A stretch of 61,717 nucleotides of DNA from JAAXXJ01 sp964412455 (GTDB lineage Bacteria > Nitrospirota > UBA9217). The stretch is from the NCBI GenBank assembly GCA_964412455.1, contig CAYPOT010000016.1:1-61717 (forward strand), in the 5' to 3' direction. Shown in pieces: positions 61,346-61,717 of this stretch. The position numbers were made by a program, and so were the translations under genes. Numbering within the stretch: position 1 is the first letter of the stretch; each line of letters opens with the position of its first letter. Below the pieces are notes generated by a model. It made no database searches. It was given only the letters and a program-made list of their open reading frames with translations, and was not told where the DNA came from.

Positions 61346-61717
61346 ATGAAACGGTACGCACTGGATAAGGTCATGATGATACTATTAGTCCTGGCGGTAA
61401 GCATCTTGCCAAGCCAGGCGGTTTATGCCGCATTCGACAGCGGCAGCACCGGCGCGGACGGTGAATTTGCACCCACGAGCAATACGGTGAAGCAGATCCC
61501 CGAAAGCGGGATATTCAACTTTACGACCGTTAATATCCCGAGCGGGGTAACGGTCACGTTCCTGAAAAATACACAGAGTACTCCCGTCACGATGCTCGCT
61601 ACAGGAGATGTGACGATTGCAGGAACCATCAATCTTAACGCCGGAAACGGCAACTACATCATCCCCGGCCTGGGCGGTCCCGGCGGATTCGACGGTGGAC
61701 AGGGCGGTGTCGTGAAC
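61346..61717 (+). CDS. Secreted Gly-rich protein, partial
   Basis: A frame open to the window end, 124 codons so far. A strong GGAGGAGG site precedes the ATG. A signal peptide (VMMILLVLAVSILPSQAVYA) is followed by FDSGSTGADGEFAPTSNT, IFNFTTVNIPSGVTVTFLKN, a DVTIAGTINLNAG segment and a Gly-rich PGLGGPGGFDGGQGG stretch. This pattern occurs in large secreted proteins with beta-helical character in environmental bacteria. Function unknown; C-terminus lies outside the window. Confidence 0.8.
   Translation, partial: MKRYALDKVMMILLVLAVSILPSQAVYAAFDSGSTGADGEFAPTSNTVKQIPESGIFNFTTVNIPSGVTVTFLKNTQSTPVTMLATGDVTIAGTINLNAGNGNYIIPGLGGPGGFDGGQGGVVN

Noticed and set aside
61090..61368. 92-codon frame before the last gene
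   Set aside because: It runs through the start of the secreted-protein gene in another frame, has no clear ribosome-binding site and no recognisable family; the region looks like leader RNA.

Overview
The window is a bacterial chromosome segment of about 60% GC, organised around nitrogen fixation and respiratory complex I. The two nif-specific PII proteins (NifI1/NifI2), a fused NifE-NifN, a stand-alone NifB without a NifX domain, an archaeal-type methionine adenosyltransferase and intergenic gaps full of short hairpin-forming repeats suggest an uncultured Nitrospirota-like or Desulfobacterota-like diazotroph. This placement is inference; there is no rRNA gene here to settle it.

Layout. 1-11,040: an alpha/beta hydrolase; a toxin-antitoxin insert lying between a full phoR and a partial copy of its 3' end; phoBR; archaeal-type MetK; a secreted cupredoxin; a four-helix membrane protein; a c-type-heme hybrid histidine kinase; and a glycerol-kinase-like FGGY kinase. 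11,265-25,214: the nif region, from a clear sigma-54 promoter through nifH, nifD, nifK, a TauE/SafE permease, a nifE-nifN fusion, nifX-like, nifI1, nifI2, ferredoxin and a truncated acetyltransferase. A second sigma-54 promoter then serves nifB, a 56-residue membrane peptide, a second nifB-like radical SAM gene, hesA-like and nifV. 25,345-28,254: a sigma-54-driven outer-membrane-type protein, then a sigma-54-driven amt-glnK pair closed by a strong terminator. 28,281-32,484: a TPR-like remnant, an EamA transporter and ntrB-ntrC. 32,700-43,310: an accessory stretch with three toxin-antitoxin pairs, an HsdM remnant, adenosine-specific kinase, a beta-CASP RNase-like protein, a SNF2 helicase with a SWIM-finger partner and a methyltransferase. 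43,492-59,097: a complete 14-subunit nuo operon (A-N) with a cyclic-nucleotide-binding-fold gene inserted between nuoD and nuoE. 59,265-61,717: a YwiC-like membrane protein, a frameshifted NrdJ remnant, and a secreted protein running off the window behind a long leader.

How it works together. NtrB-NtrC (or an off-window NifA) could drive the four sigma-54 promoters. AmtB/GlnK sense and import ammonium, and NifI1/NifI2 probably inhibit nitrogenase directly when nitrogen is sufficient. NifB, NifEN, NifX-like and NifV make and carry FeMo-cofactor. The ferredoxin and complex I connect nitrogenase electron supply to respiration.

Most notable: (1) the NifE-NifN protein carries several low-complexity stretches that look like intergenic repeat DNA read in frame, including the linker between the two halves; (2) the second NifB-like protein keeps its radical-SAM cysteines but has lost every residue expected to ligate the K1/K2 substrate clusters, and is translationally coupled to a HesA-like protein that also lacks expected catalytic residues; (3) most non-overlapping gene junctions in the nif and nuo operons hold a hairpin-forming repeat, from several unrelated sequence families.
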